Assembly: GCA_035439505.1 (NCBI GenBank)
Contig: DAORKJ010000010.1
Span: 4,895 to 68,894 of the forward strand
Direction of reading: 5' to 3'
Length of the DNA: 64,000 nt
DNA from: UBA7236 sp035439505
Lineage (GTDB): Bacteria > Bacteroidota > Bacteroidia > Chitinophagales > BACL12
Part shown: positions 53,502-62,549 of the stretch, in pieces
How the letters are laid out: every line of letters begins with the position of its first letter
Position numbering within the stretch: the first letter of the stretch is position 1
Program-made: the position numbers and the translations under genes
The notes under the pieces: generated by a model
Told to the model about the DNA's origin: nothing
The model's input: only the letters and a program-made list of their open reading frames with translations
Databases searched by the model: none

Positions 53502-53975
53502 ATGAAAAAAGTACTGGATTCGGTAAAAAACGTTTTTGACGAAACAACAGGGCTGTTAGGAGAAGGTTATCAATCGGCTACAGGATTGCTGAAAGAAACT
53601 TTAAGTAATTTTTATGATGTTAAAAACCTAACCAGCGAAAAATTGGCAGATATGGCGAACGACCTCATTGCCCTATCACCGATTATTGAAAAAACCGGTT
53701 TTCGCACCAAAGAAATTAATGTCGGAGTTAGCATTCCACCAAGAATTGTATTTCATTTTGAAAAATTTGCTGACGTAAGTAAAGCAGATATTGATATTAT
53801 CCTAAAAGAAAATGAAGACAAAACATTACTCAAAGTGATTGTAACCACACTGGTTGCCGCTGACGATTTCCAGAAAAAACTTACATTGGGCAGTTTTAAA
53901 TTCAACGAAATTGATATTGAGGTGGGAGTACCTCCTGAAGTAAATGTTAAATTGGTGAACGCTTCGGCACACTAA
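53502..53975 (+). CDS. Protein of unknown function downstream of the channel
   Basis: A 157-residue protein that I do not recognise. No signal peptide or membrane segment. The first 40 residues are probably amphipathic helices (SVKNVFDETTGLLGEGYQSA); the rest has beta character with a repeated motif of the form EINVGVSIPPRIVFHF and EIDIEVGVPPEVNVKL, suggesting an internal two-fold repeat. It starts 14 bases after the channel stop, and a -7-like box TAACTTTG (53485-53492) overlaps that stop, so it may also have its own promoter. The tight linkage suggests a partner of the channel or of the phosphoesterase. Confidence 0.7.
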   Translation: MKKVLDSVKNVFDETTGLLGEGYQSATGLLKETLSNFYDVKNLTSEKLADMANDLIALSPIIEKTGFRTKEINVGVSIPPRIVFHFEKFADVSKADIDIILKENEDKTLLKVIVTTLVAADDFQKKLTLGSFKFNEIDIEVGVPPEVNVKLVNASAH

Positions 53976-53992
53976 ACTGTTACGCTTTGCAT

Positions 53993-55240
53993 ATGGATGT
54001 TCAGGCAATAATTACACGACTTACAGTTACAGGAATAGCATATTTCGTATCTGACATTTTTATTCATAGTGCCATAAAGAAGGCATTTAATACTAATCCC
54101 AAAGCAATCCGGTATTATTGGATAAGCAATATTACATTGTTTATTTTAGCATCAGTGGGATTTGTTTTGTTGCAATACATGCAGCCCACATTAGCACGAA
54201 TCAATCTCTGGTTTTTTGGCATATTTATCTCGTTGTTGTTTTCCAAACTTGTGGTATTAATAATTTTGTTTGGAGAAATCATTATACGTTTTATTGGAAG
54301 CTTGTTTACTTACAACAAACGCAAAAAACATCAACAACCATTTATGTTAAGCAGACGAACATTTATTGCACGTATGTCTTTGCTGATTGGAGCTATTCCC
54401 TTTGCAGGATTTGCTTATGGCATATTTAAAGGTCGTTATAACTTCACCATACATAAACTGGAAGTAGCATTTGACGATTTACCTGAATCATTCGATGGAT
54501 TTACATTAACGCAATTAAGCGACTTACACATTGGTTCCTGGGATAAAAGTGCTGAAAACGAGTTAGAATACCTTGTTCAAACCGTTCAGGAATTAAAATC
54601 TGATGTCGTTTTTTTTACCGGAGATATAGTAAATAGCCGCGCCGATGAAATGGATGGCTGGTTTGATACCTTCAAAAAAATCGGTGCACCGTTTGGAGTA
54701 TTTTCCGTTTTAGGTAATCATGATTATGGCGATTACATTAAATGGAAAACAGAAGCCGATCGTGAAGAGAATTTAAAGAACGTAAAAAACATTCATCCTC
54801 AATTAGGGTTTAATTTATTGTTGAATGAAAACGTGGCATTGGAAAAAAATGGTGAAAAAATATATGTAATTGGCGTTGAAAACTGGGGTAAAGGCGATTT
54901 CCCAAAAATAGGCGATTTAGATATTGCATCACAAGGAGTGGATGACCAATCGTTCCGTATTTTATTATCACATGATCCATCGCATTGGGATGCAAAAGTA
55001 TTGGAAAAATCAAACCCGCCACAATTAACTTTGAGCGGACATACACATGGATTTCAAATGGGTATTGAAACTCCTGCAATAAGATTTTCTCCTTCACAGT
55101 TTATTTACGACCAATGGGCAGGTCTTTATCAAAAAAACAACGTGGCTATTTATGTTAACCGCGGATTAGGTACTGTAGGATACCCTGGTAGAATCGGTAT
55201 TTGGCCTGAAATAACACAAATTACACTTCGAAAAAAATAA
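53993..55240 (+). CDS. Membrane-anchored metallophosphoesterase
   Basis: A 415-residue protein. The first 150 residues hold several hydrophobic helices (for example WISNITLFILASVGFVLLQY and LVVLIILFGEIIIRFIGSLF). A calcineurin-like phosphoesterase domain follows (about 158-415), with motifs TQLSDLHIGSWD, FTGDIVNSR, LGNHDYGDY, LLSHDPSHWD and SGHTHGFQ, like YkuE/YaeI relatives. The active site probably faces out of the cytoplasm and may act on lipid head groups, but no substrate can be read. Start at ATG 53993, 17 bases after the upstream stop; TTG at 53987 is a less likely alternative. Confidence 0.88.
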   Translation: MDVQAIITRLTVTGIAYFVSDIFIHSAIKKAFNTNPKAIRYYWISNITLFILASVGFVLLQYMQPTLARINLWFFGIFISLLFSKLVVLIILFGEIIIRFIGSLFTYNKRKKHQQPFMLSRRTFIARMSLLIGAIPFAGFAYGIFKGRYNFTIHKLEVAFDDLPESFDGFTLTQLSDLHIGSWDKSAENELEYLVQTVQELKSDVVFFTGDIVNSRADEMDGWFDTFKKIGAPFGVFSVLGNHDYGDYIKWKTEADREENLKNVKNIHPQLGFNLLLNENVALEKNGEKIYVIGVENWGKGDFPKIGDLDIASQGVDDQSFRILLSHDPSHWDAKVLEKSNPPQLTLSGHTHGFQMGIETPAIRFSPSQFIYDQWAGLYQKNNVAIYVNRGLGTVGYPGRIGIWPEITQITLRKK

Positions 55241-55254
55241 ATTAACTTTATACC

Positions 55255-55887
55255 ATGAGAATATTTGTTTTGTTGGCTATCACCATAATAGCATTATCAT
55301 CGTGCAGCAATTCTTCCAAACACAAGGATGCAAACGGCGCCTTATTAGTTGATTTTTTAACTTATCAGGATGGCTCTCCAATTGCCTTTGCTCCAATGAA
55401 ACATGAAGACAGTGCATTTGTGGAAAGTTTTCAAGCAGAAATTTGTTTGTTTGAAGGTGAACCATACACAGGTAAAGTAGTACTTTATGATAGCGAAAAA
55501 TTAAAACTGGAAGGGCAGTTGAAAGACGGCAAATTCGACGGCAAATGGTCCTTTTATTATCCAAGTGGTGTAGTTCAAATAGAAGGAACATATACCAACG
55601 GTATAGAGACAGGAATGTGGACGACTTATTATCGTAAAGACTATCCTAAAATGATGAAATATTATGATGAAAAAGGATATTTACTGATGCGCAAAGAATA
55701 TTTTGATAACGGTAAAGTAAAAAATTATCAGAATGTGAAATGCCCTCAATTTGGTAATTTGGAAAGAAGAGTGCAATTCAATTATAAAGGTGAAGTTGAA
55801 TATATTGATGCTGAACGCGAATTGGGCCGACTAGAACCTGCTGCAATCAATAAACTCCTTCAAGATAATGGCTTAATGGTGAAATAA
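55255..55887 (+). CDS. MORN/YwqK-like lipoprotein
   Basis: A 210-residue lipoprotein: signal peptide with lipobox ALSSC (Cys 17). The mature part contains MORN-variant repeats, the type also found in YwqK-like proteins: TGKVVLYDSEKLKLEGQLKD, GKFDGKWSFYYPSGVVQIEG and NGIETGMWTTYYRKDYPK. Such repeats form beta-ribbons that bind partners or lipid. Function unknown. It starts 14 bases after the phosphoesterase stop, preceded by a near-consensus -7 box (TAACTTTA). Confidence 0.8.
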   Translation: MRIFVLLAITIIALSSCSNSSKHKDANGALLVDFLTYQDGSPIAFAPMKHEDSAFVESFQAEICLFEGEPYTGKVVLYDSEKLKLEGQLKDGKFDGKWSFYYPSGVVQIEGTYTNGIETGMWTTYYRKDYPKMMKYYDEKGYLLMRKEYFDNGKVKNYQNVKCPQFGNLERRVQFNYKGEVEYIDAERELGRLEPAAINKLLQDNGLMVK

Positions 55888-55949
55888 GCAATTTCGTTTT
55901 ATTATAATAAATAAGTATTGTTTGCCGTTGTTCATTACACACATACTGA

Positions 55950-56609
55950 ATGAAAACCCTTCTGCTTATCACCGGCATTTTAATAGCCGGACTTTTGCTC
56001 CAATGTGATGGAAATTCAACACTCTTTTATAATGCCCGCAAAGCAACTGCAGATAGTTTGCAAAAAGCAGATAGTATTAATACGAGTTTATTAATTTCAA
56101 AAGCAGGTTACGCAAAAACTTATTGTATTAAAAATAAATTTGATACTTCAATTTGTCTGCTGATTAACATGCGCGAACATTCAGGTAATTTTCGATTTTA
56201 TGTATGGGATTTTGAAACCAATCAGCCAATTGATTCCGGACTGGTTAGTCATGGTTGCGGTGATAATCCTTGGGGGATGGATGCTAGTTCCAACAATCCC
56301 ATTTTTTCTAATATTCCGGAAAGTCATACTTCATCGTTAGGGAAATACAAAGTTGGTAAACGCGATATTAGTCAGTGGGGTGTTGGTATAAAATACTATT
56401 TACATGGTCTTGAATCAACTAACAGTAAAGCTTATGAAAGGCAAATTGTATTTCATTCTTGGAACGCAATACCAGATGTTGCAACTTATCCAATCGGAGC
56501 ACCGGAAGGATGGGGTTGCCCTGCTATTTCAAACAATTTTTTTAACCGGGTTGACAACTTATTAATGGCGAAAAATAAGCCTGTATTACTATGGATATTT
56601 AACGAATAA
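55950..56609 (+). CDS. YkuD_2-type murein L,D-transpeptidase-like lipoprotein
   Basis: A 219-residue envelope protein. The signal peptide ends in a possible lipobox (GLLLQC, Cys 19). The catalytic domain resembles the murein L,D-transpeptidase family: LLINMREHSGNFRFYVWDF at the start, VSHGCGDNPWG, and the active-site-like IVFHSWNAIPD followed by GAPEGWGCPAI, giving the conserved His and Cys. These enzymes form 3-3 links in peptidoglycan or trim it. It is 62 bases after the MORN-like gene and ends at a terminator, closing the channel-led unit. Confidence 0.82.
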   Translation: MKTLLLITGILIAGLLLQCDGNSTLFYNARKATADSLQKADSINTSLLISKAGYAKTYCIKNKFDTSICLLINMREHSGNFRFYVWDFETNQPIDSGLVSHGCGDNPWGMDASSNNPIFSNIPESHTSSLGKYKVGKRDISQWGVGIKYYLHGLESTNSKAYERQIVFHSWNAIPDVATYPIGAPEGWGCPAISNNFFNRVDNLLMAKNKPVLLWIFNE

Positions 56610-56612
56610 AAA

Positions 56613-56645
56613 AAACGGATAACTAATAAGTCATCCGTTCCTTTT
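56613..56645. terminator. Bidirectional terminator
   Basis: Hairpin AACGGAT / ATCCGTT with a loop of about 12 nt, A-run before and T-run after, between convergent genes. Confidence 0.75.
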
Positions 56646-56659
56646 TCAAATAGCATAAA

Positions 56660-58759
56660 TTATCTTAATAAATGAACAGTGCCTGAATAAGTTTCAGAAA
56701 CACCATCGCACAACATTTTAACTACATATACATAAGTACCGATTTCCTGCGAGCGTCCAAAATAATCATTACCGTCCCAACCACCTCTGTCAAAATCTTT
56801 AAAATAGTCATATATCGGATCACCCCATCTGTTAAACACTTTAAAGTATTGAACCTCCTCGCAAAGGTTGGCTGTTGGTGGAACTCTAAAAATATCATTC
56901 ACACCATCACCATTTGGTGTAAAGGCATTGGGTAAAGCAACCTCTGCAGCTACAATAATAGTAACACAGTCGGTTGAAACACAACCTGTAGGATGCGTTG
57001 CAGAAACACAATACGTAGTAGTTTCGTAAGGATTAATTAGTGGGTTAGGGTCCGTAATATCAGAAATATTATAATCCGGAGTCCATAATATCGTATAAGG
57101 GTCGTCTAAATTAGTATATAAGGTCATGAAATTACCCATCACTAACGTGGTATCAGGATATGCTGTAATAGCTACTGAATCAATCACATCCACTTCTACA
57201 AAACCAATCAACTGACAGCCTAAATCATCTGTCACAGTTACTGCATAGGTGAAATCGTATGGAGGAACAATAATAAGGTCAGGCGTATTAGTAGTTGTTG
57301 GGTCATTCCATTGGTAATTAAGCGAACCTGTTCCTGTAGCAATAACACTCATAAAAAGTTCATTACCGGCGCAAACAACTGCATCATCCGGTATCATATC
57401 TACGGTTAATTCAATATACAATTCAGTGGGTGCCGGAAGGACCAGGTTATTTAAAAATCCACCATCAGCGCCATCTTGAGCAAAATTTGTCGAGTTAAAA
57501 CACGGGGATGCCGCGCCTTCTCCAACAGTAACTCCAGAGTTACCGCCATCAGAAATAAGTGTAATTCCGGCAGGTAATGCACCGGTGCTCATCCACAACA
57601 AGCCACCTGAGCCGCCACCACCGGGTCCTGCACAATTTATACCATCAATTGAGTTATCTACATTACCACCATCACCGCCCATCACTTCAACAGTAAGTGC
57701 ACTGGCAATTGTGGCAACATCGAGTAAAATTGTTCCACCACCACCGCCACCGGGAGCTCCATCGTCATTTGCTATAGAAAATATGGTTTCCCCATTTGAG
57801 CGTATTGCAAACCCGTTGCCTTCAATAGTATTCGCTTTAATTAAAATAATTCCACCGCCTCTTCCAGCTACTGGAGATGAGCCTAAATTAGAGCTACCAC
57901 CACCGCCTCCACCGCCCATCCAAATGCGGTTTTCAGCATTGCTATATACTAGAGGCCATCCACCAAAACCAGGGTAAATACCACCGCAAAGTCCTGCAGG
58001 AGGGTTAATTAACTGTCCTCCATCTCCACCAGGGGCAAAATTCGATCCACCGCCGCCGCCGGTTTGACGGTCGTTTCCTCCGCCACCGCCGTTTGCAGGA
58101 GCCCCACGTGCATAAAAGTTATCTCCATTTTCAGAAATACCTTCACCCTTTTTACCCGCTTTATCTTCAGGTAAGGTTGTCACATATCCGTTAAAACCGT
58201 CAGGTCCTCCAACTAAACATGGTGTGTTGATGGTTACATCTGCTCCTCTGAAACCTATATTTTTTGCATCAATATTTTCGTTTAAAGTTAAAGTTCCATT
58301 CACAATCATGGCAATAACTCCACCAGTTGTGCCATTCCATGGTTGGCCCGTTACTTCACCTACTACTTTAGCATCATTATATTCCGGAACCCTTACCAAT
58401 TGAACTCGCCCGGCAAGTTGATATAATCTGCCTACTACTTCGTTAAAGGTAACTACGTTAAACACCACTGACTGCACGGTAAACATCTCATAATTACCGC
58501 TTTTTGAAAGATTTATAATGGAACCGTAAGCAGGTGAATTATCAGCTTCAGCATCAACTCCACGCATTTGAATGAGTATTACATGATCTCCCGCAGCAAG
58601 CCCAATTGGGGTAACAGGTAATGTAACGTTATTATTACATTTGTCGATTCCTGTAACTTCCCAGTAACTGTTGATTACCCCGGAAATATTCGTTTGAGCA
58701 TGCGTTAACACGCCGAGGAGGAGTAACACAGCACATAACATTAACCTGATTCTTAACAT
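56660..58759 (-). CDS. Glycine-rich surface protein with T9SS type B sorting domain
   Basis: A 699-residue exported protein. Signal peptide MLRIRLMLCAVLLLLGVLTH (cleavage near HA-QT). The middle third (about 205-400) is very Gly-rich, with many GGGGG runs (APANGGGGGNDRQTGGGGG, GGGGGGSSNLG), and Gly-rich stretches of this kind are typical of extended or fibrous surface proteins. An Ig/PKD-like part follows. The C-terminal 85 residues are the gliding-motility-associated domain (PNAFTPNGDGVNDIFRV ... FNRWGDPIYDY ... GTYVYVVKMLC), the type B T9SS signal, often seen on SprB-like adhesins. Adhesion or surface coating is plausible but not shown. Confidence 0.88.
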   Translation of the reverse strand: MLRIRLMLCAVLLLLGVLTHAQTNISGVINSYWEVTGIDKCNNNVTLPVTPIGLAAGDHVILIQMRGVDAEADNSPAYGSIINLSKSGNYEMFTVQSVVFNVVTFNEVVGRLYQLAGRVQLVRVPEYNDAKVVGEVTGQPWNGTTGGVIAMIVNGTLTLNENIDAKNIGFRGADVTINTPCLVGGPDGFNGYVTTLPEDKAGKKGEGISENGDNFYARGAPANGGGGGNDRQTGGGGGSNFAPGGDGGQLINPPAGLCGGIYPGFGGWPLVYSNAENRIWMGGGGGGGSSNLGSSPVAGRGGGIILIKANTIEGNGFAIRSNGETIFSIANDDGAPGGGGGGTILLDVATIASALTVEVMGGDGGNVDNSIDGINCAGPGGGGSGGLLWMSTGALPAGITLISDGGNSGVTVGEGAASPCFNSTNFAQDGADGGFLNNLVLPAPTELYIELTVDMIPDDAVVCAGNELFMSVIATGTGSLNYQWNDPTTTNTPDLIIVPPYDFTYAVTVTDDLGCQLIGFVEVDVIDSVAITAYPDTTLVMGNFMTLYTNLDDPYTILWTPDYNISDITDPNPLINPYETTTYCVSATHPTGCVSTDCVTIIVAAEVALPNAFTPNGDGVNDIFRVPPTANLCEEVQYFKVFNRWGDPIYDYFKDFDRGGWDGNDYFGRSQEIGTYVYVVKMLCDGVSETYSGTVHLLR

Positions 58760-58875
58760 AGTAGTAGTATGTGTGTGAATTTTGGACGAAGATACATAAT
58801 AACCACAAATTTCGGGGATTTTGAGTTAATTTGACCTGAATTTGATAGAGCATTTTATTCACAAATACTTACCAT

Positions 58876-59403
58876 ATGACAAGAATTGAGGTCACAAAAA
58901 AGATAGAAATTAGCATAAAATTGATGAGTGATACACTTAGCCAATTTTCTTCAGAACCATTTTTTACCCGGAAAAACGACAAATGGAGCCCTGCTGAACA
59001 AGCCCAACACCTGGTTTTATCCATAAAACCGCTGCAATTGGCCTACCGTTTACCCGGTTTTGCGCTGCGGTTACTATTCGGCAAAATGAACAGACCAACG
59101 AGAACATATGAAGAATTGCTAGATAAATACCATGCAAAATTGAAAACAGGGGCAACAGCATCCGCAGCTTATGTGCCTAAACAATTAAAAACCGGTACAA
59201 CACCTGAAGCCGTTATTGCATCGCTTCAAACTGCACATCAACAATTGTTAAAAAAAGTAGAAAATTGGACAGAATCAGACCTTGATAAATATGTATTACC
59301 GCACCCTTTATTAGGTAAAATTTCATTACGTGAAATGTTATATTTTACCGATTTTCATATCTTACATCATAACAGCTTAACAAAAACAATTTATTTATCA
59401 TGA
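58876..59403 (+). CDS. DinB-family protein
   Basis: A 175-residue soluble protein of the DinB_2 type. The likely metal-binding His are in WSPAEQAQHLVLSIKPL and YFTDFHILHHNSLTK. KNDKWSPAEQ is the conserved lead-in. Its stop overlaps the start of the next DinB gene as ATGA, so the two are translationally coupled and may work as a pair. Substrate unknown. Confidence 0.85.
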   Translation: MTRIEVTKKIEISIKLMSDTLSQFSSEPFFTRKNDKWSPAEQAQHLVLSIKPLQLAYRLPGFALRLLFGKMNRPTRTYEELLDKYHAKLKTGATASAAYVPKQLKTGTTPEAVIASLQTAHQQLLKKVENWTESDLDKYVLPHPLLGKISLREMLYFTDFHILHHNSLTKTIYLS

Positions 59404-59864
59404 GTGAAGTAAAACATCTAAAAAAATTATTTGCCGATTTATATGATGGCGTACCTTGGACTGAAGTAAAACTCACAACAATTATAACCGATATTACATC
59501 TGAACAGGCTGCGAAAAAAATTATACCTGAAGCAAATTCTATATGGCAATTAGTGCAGCATTGTGTTGGCTGGCGCGATAATGTTTTACGAAAACTGCAG
59601 GGTGAAATATTTAATTCGCCGGAACATAATTACCTGTTACCACCCGATAACGTTTCACCTCAGGCATGGCAACACTTATTGGGCCGGCTAGAACAGTCGG
59701 AAAAAAATTGGGAACAATTCCTGGAACAACTAGACGATAATAAACTCCACGAACCTTATTTACCTTCTAAAGGGAAATTTACTATTTATGAAGTGATACA
59801 TGGTATTCTCCACCACGACAATTATCATTTTGGACAAATTGTTATGTTAAAGAAATTATTGTGA
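59400..59864 (+). CDS. DinB-family protein, second of an overlapping pair
   Basis: A 154-residue soluble protein of the DinB superfamily, with the His-bearing SIWQLVQHCVGWRDNVL and HGILHHDNYHFGQIVML. The two proteins of the pair are clearly diverged; only the fold and His pattern are shared. It begins on the ATGA overlap with the upstream gene. The PhzF-family gene starts 45 bases downstream, probably on the same message. Confidence 0.85.
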   Translation: MSEVKHLKKLFADLYDGVPWTEVKLTTIITDITSEQAAKKIIPEANSIWQLVQHCVGWRDNVLRKLQGEIFNSPEHNYLLPPDNVSPQAWQHLLGRLEQSEKNWEQFLEQLDDNKLHEPYLPSKGKFTIYEVIHGILHHDNYHFGQIVMLKKLL

Positions 59865-59909
59865 GAATGTTTACATTTACAGCATCAAATAAAAACACCT
59901 ACCAATTTT

Positions 59910-60695
59910 ATGCGCCTGCCTATTTATCTTATTGATGCATTTACAGATACCGTTTTTGGTGGTAATCCTGCTGCAGTAGTTCCTTTAACAACCTGGCTTA
60001 GTGATGAGCAGATGCAAAAAATTGCGCAGGAAAATAATCAGGCGGAAACAGCATTTTTTGTCACTAATCCTGATGGTACGCTGCATATACGTTGGTTTAC
60101 ACCTTTGGTAGAAGTTAATTTATGCGGACATGCAACACTCGCTGCAGCGCATGTGTTATTTACAACTAACGTAATTACAGGTAACGAAATAATTTTTAAT
60201 TCGCGCTCCGGCAAATTAGTTGCTATAAAAAATCAATATGTCCTGCAACTTGATTTTCCTTTAGATTATTTTTTAGAAACAGAAGCGCCTGACAAATTGA
60301 TAAAAGGTTTGCGTATCGAACCAAAAGAAATTTATATTGGCAGAGAAGATTATTTATGCGTGTTCGATTACGAAGAAAAAATTAAACGTATTACTCCTGA
60401 TTATGCCATATTGGCCGAATTAAAAAGCAGAGGTGCGATTGTAACCGCTAAAGGGAATGATGTAGATTATGTTTGTCGTTTTTTTGCACCGGCTTTTGGC
60501 ATAAATGAAGACCAGGCAACAGGTTCAATTCAAACTACACTTACGAATTATTGGAGCAAAAAATTGAATAAAAAATCCCTTACAGGTATCCAACTATCTC
60601 AACGTGTAGGTAAATTTTTTACCGAATTACAAGGCGACCGTGTATTAATTTCCGGCCAAACTAAAACATATTTGACAGGAGAAATTGAAATTTAA
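59910..60695 (+). CDS. PhzF-family isomerase-like protein
   Basis: A 261-residue cytoplasmic enzyme of the PhzF/DapF fold. Signature parts are YLIDAFTDTVFGGNPAAVVP, the catalytic-type Glu in NNQAETAFFV, LCGHATLAAAHVLF and, near the end, INEDQATGSIQTTLTNYW. PhzF isomerises a phenazine precursor, but most members have other unknown substrates; no phenazine genes are in the window. Its stop overlaps the convergent GH13 gene by 4 bases. Confidence 0.92.
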   Translation: MRLPIYLIDAFTDTVFGGNPAAVVPLTTWLSDEQMQKIAQENNQAETAFFVTNPDGTLHIRWFTPLVEVNLCGHATLAAAHVLFTTNVITGNEIIFNSRSGKLVAIKNQYVLQLDFPLDYFLETEAPDKLIKGLRIEPKEIYIGREDYLCVFDYEEKIKRITPDYAILAELKSRGAIVTAKGNDVDYVCRFFAPAFGINEDQATGSIQTTLTNYWSKKLNKKSLTGIQLSQRVGKFFTELQGDRVLISGQTKTYLTGEIEI

Positions 60696-62512
60696 TCGTT
60701 ACTGATTAACACCTTACCACTAAATCCATCACAACTAATAGTAATAAATCCATCTTCAGCTGTTATTTGTTGACCGGTAAAATATTCTTTATAAGTACCG
60801 TTTTGTTTGTCAACAAATTCGATGTTTTGTTTAATCTTGCTATTATTAAGTATTACAATTACTTTTTGTCCTTTATAACTTCTGGTATAAACATAAATAT
60901 TATCAACATCATCGATTAATAAAGGTTTGAAATCACCTTTTTGTAATGCAGGTAATTGATGTAATTTTCCTAATGTTTGATAATAGGCGAGTAATTGTTT
61001 TTCAATAAATACTTTGTCCGGATTCGCCTTTTTACTGCCATCCCAATTATACACCTCATCGTCATATTGTAAATCACTCCAAATCATTGGCTTCCGACAA
61101 TCAGGGTCATTTGCACCCCACATACCAACTTCATCTCCATAATACAACATAGGTGCTCCCGGATAAGTGTATTGAAACAATGCCATTAATTGTTGTTTTT
61201 GATAAGCCTCTGCATTCGGTTTATTGGTATTATATGCTTTATTTGTCGCTTTTGTTTTATTAAAATAATCGCCCCAGGTGCGAAACCTGGCAACATCAGG
61301 ATTATTTAAAAATGAAGTGAATCGTTGTGTGTCGTGACTATCAAATAAATTTTGCATCACTAAACTCATATCGTACCCATAAATTGTTCGGAGTTCATTC
61401 AATAATGAATCAAAAGCGGTAACTGATATTTGTGATTGTTGATTAACAAAAAATTCGGTGGCAATTACTGCAAAAGCATAATTCATTACGGCATCAAATT
61501 CATCACCATATAAATAAGGTTTAACTACTTCCGGTTTGTCCACTACTTCAGCAGTTAAATACGCATCTTTATTAATTGATTTTACATGTAAGCGCCAGCT
61601 TTTCCAAAAATCGTGATCAACACAAAATGCAACATCCAAGCGCCAGCCATCAATTCCATTTGCTACTACACCATCTGGTGCCATCCAACGTTGCGTGCAA
61701 TTAAAAATATATTGTTTAGGGCCTTCTACAATGCCATTACTATCTTCGCGAATTTCAGGTAAATCGGGAACACCAAACCAACCTTCATATTGAAATGTAG
61801 TGCCCTTCGTTTTATCCTCCCAACTTTTAATCGTAAACCAATCTTTGTATATAGAGTTTTGCTGATTTTTTACCACATCAACAAACGCAAAACTATTTCT
61901 ACCCAAATGATTAAATACGCCGTCAAAAATTATTTTGATATTGCGTTTATGACATTCCTGAATAAGTTCTAAAGCCAACTTATCGGCGCTAGTCCATTGC
62001 CATGTTGAAGGGTCAATGGGATTTTCAGCTGCAATATTTGCCTTATCACCTTCAGGGTCAGGTCCAAAAGTTGGTTCAATATGATGATACATGGCGCCAT
62101 CATATTTATGTAAACTTGGTGCCATAAATAGTGGATTTAAATAAATGGCCCCAATACCAAGTGATTGAATGTAATCCAGTTTATTTATAATGCCCTGAAT
62201 ATCACCACCATATCTCCGTCTTTGCAACTGATACCAGATGTCCTGACCATTTTCTTTTTCCCATGGCTGCATGGCATACCAGTCCGAAGTCCATGGCGAA
62301 ATTTCCCATGCAGCAGTATCATTATGCGGCCAGCTGCCTTTTATATCGGCCAATTGAGGGTCGTTGGTAACGTCACCATTACAAAAACGCTCCGGAAAAA
62401 TCTGATACCACAAAACACCTTTCGACCACTCAGGCAATTGAATTTGCTGAGCATTTATATGTAATAACATAAAATAACAAATAATCAGGCCGATAACGCG
62501 GTAATATTTCAT
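60692..62512 (-). CDS. Exported GH13 alpha-amylase-family enzyme
   Basis: A 606-residue alpha-glucan hydrolase with signal peptide MKYYRVIGLIICYFMLLHINA (cleavage before QQ), so it acts in the periplasm or outside. GH13 conserved regions are VLWYQIFPERFCNGD (as in cyclomaltodextrinase/neopullulanase types), IIFDGVFNHLG, GWRLDVAFC (nucleophile Asp), AYLTAEVVDK (acid/base Glu) and LFDSHDTQRFTS (third Asp). A C-terminal beta-sandwich follows. The likely substrates are maltodextrins or starch. It has no T9SS tail. Divergent from the CotH gene at 62550. Confidence 0.94.
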   Translation of the reverse strand: MKYYRVIGLIICYFMLLHINAQQIQLPEWSKGVLWYQIFPERFCNGDVTNDPQLADIKGSWPHNDTAAWEISPWTSDWYAMQPWEKENGQDIWYQLQRRRYGGDIQGIINKLDYIQSLGIGAIYLNPLFMAPSLHKYDGAMYHHIEPTFGPDPEGDKANIAAENPIDPSTWQWTSADKLALELIQECHKRNIKIIFDGVFNHLGRNSFAFVDVVKNQQNSIYKDWFTIKSWEDKTKGTTFQYEGWFGVPDLPEIREDSNGIVEGPKQYIFNCTQRWMAPDGVVANGIDGWRLDVAFCVDHDFWKSWRLHVKSINKDAYLTAEVVDKPEVVKPYLYGDEFDAVMNYAFAVIATEFFVNQQSQISVTAFDSLLNELRTIYGYDMSLVMQNLFDSHDTQRFTSFLNNPDVARFRTWGDYFNKTKATNKAYNTNKPNAEAYQKQQLMALFQYTYPGAPMLYYGDEVGMWGANDPDCRKPMIWSDLQYDDEVYNWDGSKKANPDKVFIEKQLLAYYQTLGKLHQLPALQKGDFKPLLIDDVDNIYVYTRSYKGQKVIVILNNSKIKQNIEFVDKQNGTYKEYFTGQQITAEDGFITISCDGFSGKVLISND

Positions 62513-62523
62513 ACTAAATGGGT

Positions 62524-62531
62524 TAAATTTG
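62524..62531 (+). promoter_or_regulatory. -7 box of the second CotH gene
   Basis: TAAATTTG matches TAnnTTTG and ends 18 bases before the TTG start at 62550. The start has no ATG nearby that keeps the signal peptide, so this box supports the TTG. Confidence 0.5.
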
Positions 62532-62549
62532 CCTAAAAATAGTTCCGAA

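Noticed and set aside
57585..57977. Proline-rich open frame on the plus strand
   Set aside because: It is the complement of the Gly-rich coding region of the T9SS type B protein; GGN codons read backwards give Pro.
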